From Gammaproteobacteria bacterium (GTDB lineage Bacteria > Pseudomonadota > Gammaproteobacteria > Pseudomonadales > Azotimanducaceae), in the NCBI GenBank assembly GCA_002726925.1, contig PBTJ01000111.1, positions 8,231-15,660 on the forward strand: DNA of 7,430 nucleotides. The letters are read 5' to 3'. The notes beneath the pieces are model-generated. The model was not told the DNA's origin and made no database searches. It saw nothing but the letters and a program-made list of their open reading frames with translations. The position numbers were made by a program, and so were the translations under genes. Position 1 is the stretch's first letter. Each line of letters begins with the position of its first letter. Shown here in pieces: positions 7,085-7,430 of this stretch.

Positions 7085-7171
7085 GCCGAAGTGGTGAAAT
7101 TGGTAGACACGCTACCTTGAGGGGGTAGTGGGCTTATGCCCGTGCGAGTTCGAGTCTCGCCTTCGGCACCA
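7085..7171 (+). tRNA. tRNA-Leu (anticodon GAG)
   Basis: An 87-nt class II tRNA with encoded CCA. The acceptor stem pairs GCCGAAG (7085-7091) with CTTCGGC (7161-7167), with discriminator A7168 as expected for leucine. The anticodon stem CTACC/GGTAG encloses the loop TTGAGGG, giving anticodon GAG at 7119-7121, which reads CUC and CUU. A long variable arm (GGGC-TTAT-GCCC) and a T-arm (GCGAG-TTCGAGT-CTCGC) complete the fold. It is close to E. coli leuU, which also follows secG. No good promoter lies directly upstream, so it is probably processed from a secG-containing transcript. Confidence 0.97.
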
Positions 7172-7216
7172 TTCTTGTTGATCCCATAGATAAATCGCTC
7201 AACCGGTGGCGACATT

Positions 7217-7236
7217 GTTTGCTGACGATAGCAAAC
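7217..7236 (+). other. Perfect 7-bp inverted repeat upstream of the tRNA-Met promoter
   Basis: GTTTGCT (7217-7223) and AGCAAAC (7230-7236) are exact reverse complements with a 6-nt loop. The repeat ends 4 nt before the -35 box at 7241. The following sequence is TGGCTTG, with no T-tract, so it is a poor terminator for tRNA-Leu. It could be a protein-binding site acting on the promoter or a 3' processing hairpin of the preceding transcript. Confidence 0.5.
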
Positions 7237-7240
7237 TGGC

Positions 7241-7269
7241 TTGCACCAAATAATAAGCGTCCCTATACT
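7241..7269 (+). promoter_or_regulatory. Sigma70 promoter of initiator tRNA with GC-rich discriminator
   Basis: TTGCAC (7241-7246) and TATACT (7264-7269) are separated by the optimal 17 nt, each matching five of six consensus positions. The following bases (CCGCCCCC, 7270-7277) are a strongly GC-rich discriminator, the known hallmark of stringently controlled stable-RNA promoters. The expected start is around 7276-7280, giving a 5' leader of under 10 nt before the tRNA. Confidence 0.8.
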
Positions 7270-7284
7270 CCGCCCCCTTGTTGT

Positions 7285-7361
<77 letters not shown>

Positions 7362-7372
7362 CATTAAGTGCT

Positions 7373-7394
7373 AGCCCCTCTTTAGGGGCTTTTT
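7373..7394 (+). terminator. Rho-independent terminator after initiator tRNA
   Basis: AGCCCCT (7373-7379) pairs perfectly with AGGGGCT (7384-7390) across a CTTT loop, and TTTT follows directly. It lies 12 nt after the tRNA and should end the tRNA transcript, separating it at least partly from the downstream gene. Confidence 0.9.
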
Positions 7395-7430
7395 ATTAAC
7401 TTCGGTCATCGGTTGTGATTATCGAAGAGT
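7395..7430 (+). other. Leader region of the next gene (expected rimP), cut by window end
   Basis: No start codon with a ribosome site is visible in the last 36 nt. CTTCGGT (7400-7406) can pair with ATCGAAG (7421-7427), seven pairs with one G-U wobble and a 14-nt loop. The identity of the next gene is inferred only from the conserved gene order. Confidence 0.3.

Noticed and set aside
6889..7215. Minus-strand ORF of 108 codons with a GETRTRTGISPLPPQG-like segment
   Set aside because: It is the antisense translation of tRNA-Leu and the secG end; this peptide type is a well-known artefact of reading through tRNA genes.

Overview
This window is a chromosomal housekeeping segment from a gammaproteobacterium. 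The order ftsH, folP, glmM, then tpiA, secG, tRNA-Leu(GAG) and initiator tRNA-Met closely follows the arrangement known from Pseudomonas-like gammaproteobacteria; E. coli has a shorter version without tpiA at this place. Protein sequences are strongly similar to the E. coli and Pseudomonas families. A lineage within the Pseudomonadales/Cellvibrionales sphere is a reasonable guess, but the window alone does not settle the genus. No transposase, integrase, CRISPR array or phage gene is visible.

Layout, all on the + strand. Positions 33-1934 hold ftsH (membrane AAA+ protease). After 24 nt comes folP (1959-2828, dihydropteroate synthase, TTG start). A 120-nt gap leads to glmM (2949-4292, phosphoglucosamine mutase). 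A 76-nt gap with an imperfect hairpin precedes a major facilitator superfamily transporter gene (4369-5712) that is not part of the usual cluster. A 126-nt gap with a consensus TATAAT box leads to tpiA (5839-6573), then secG (6660-7034), tRNA-Leu (7085-7171), a 113-nt spacer carrying an inverted repeat and a strong sigma70 promoter, initiator tRNA-Met (7285-7361) and a Rho-independent terminator (7373-7394). The last 36 nt are probably the leader of the next gene, expected to be rimP, which lies outside the window.

How the genes relate: FtsH controls membrane and regulatory protein quality, FolP supplies dihydropteroate for folate, GlmM makes glucosamine-1-phosphate for UDP-GlcNAc (peptidoglycan and LPS), TpiA is glycolytic, SecG is a SecYEG subunit, and the tRNAs serve CUC/CUU decoding and translation initiation. 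They do not form one pathway; they share a conserved growth-related locus. The arrangement suggests at least three transcription units: ftsH-folP-glmM (perhaps reading into the transporter), tpiA-secG-tRNA-Leu from its own promoter, and initiator tRNA from a stable-RNA-type promoter with a GC-rich discriminator.

I found no previously undescribed system. The points most worth a second look are the transporter inserted between glmM and tpiA, the U1:U72 mismatch in the initiator tRNA, the regulatory architecture ahead of that tRNA, and several small structures in the gaps.
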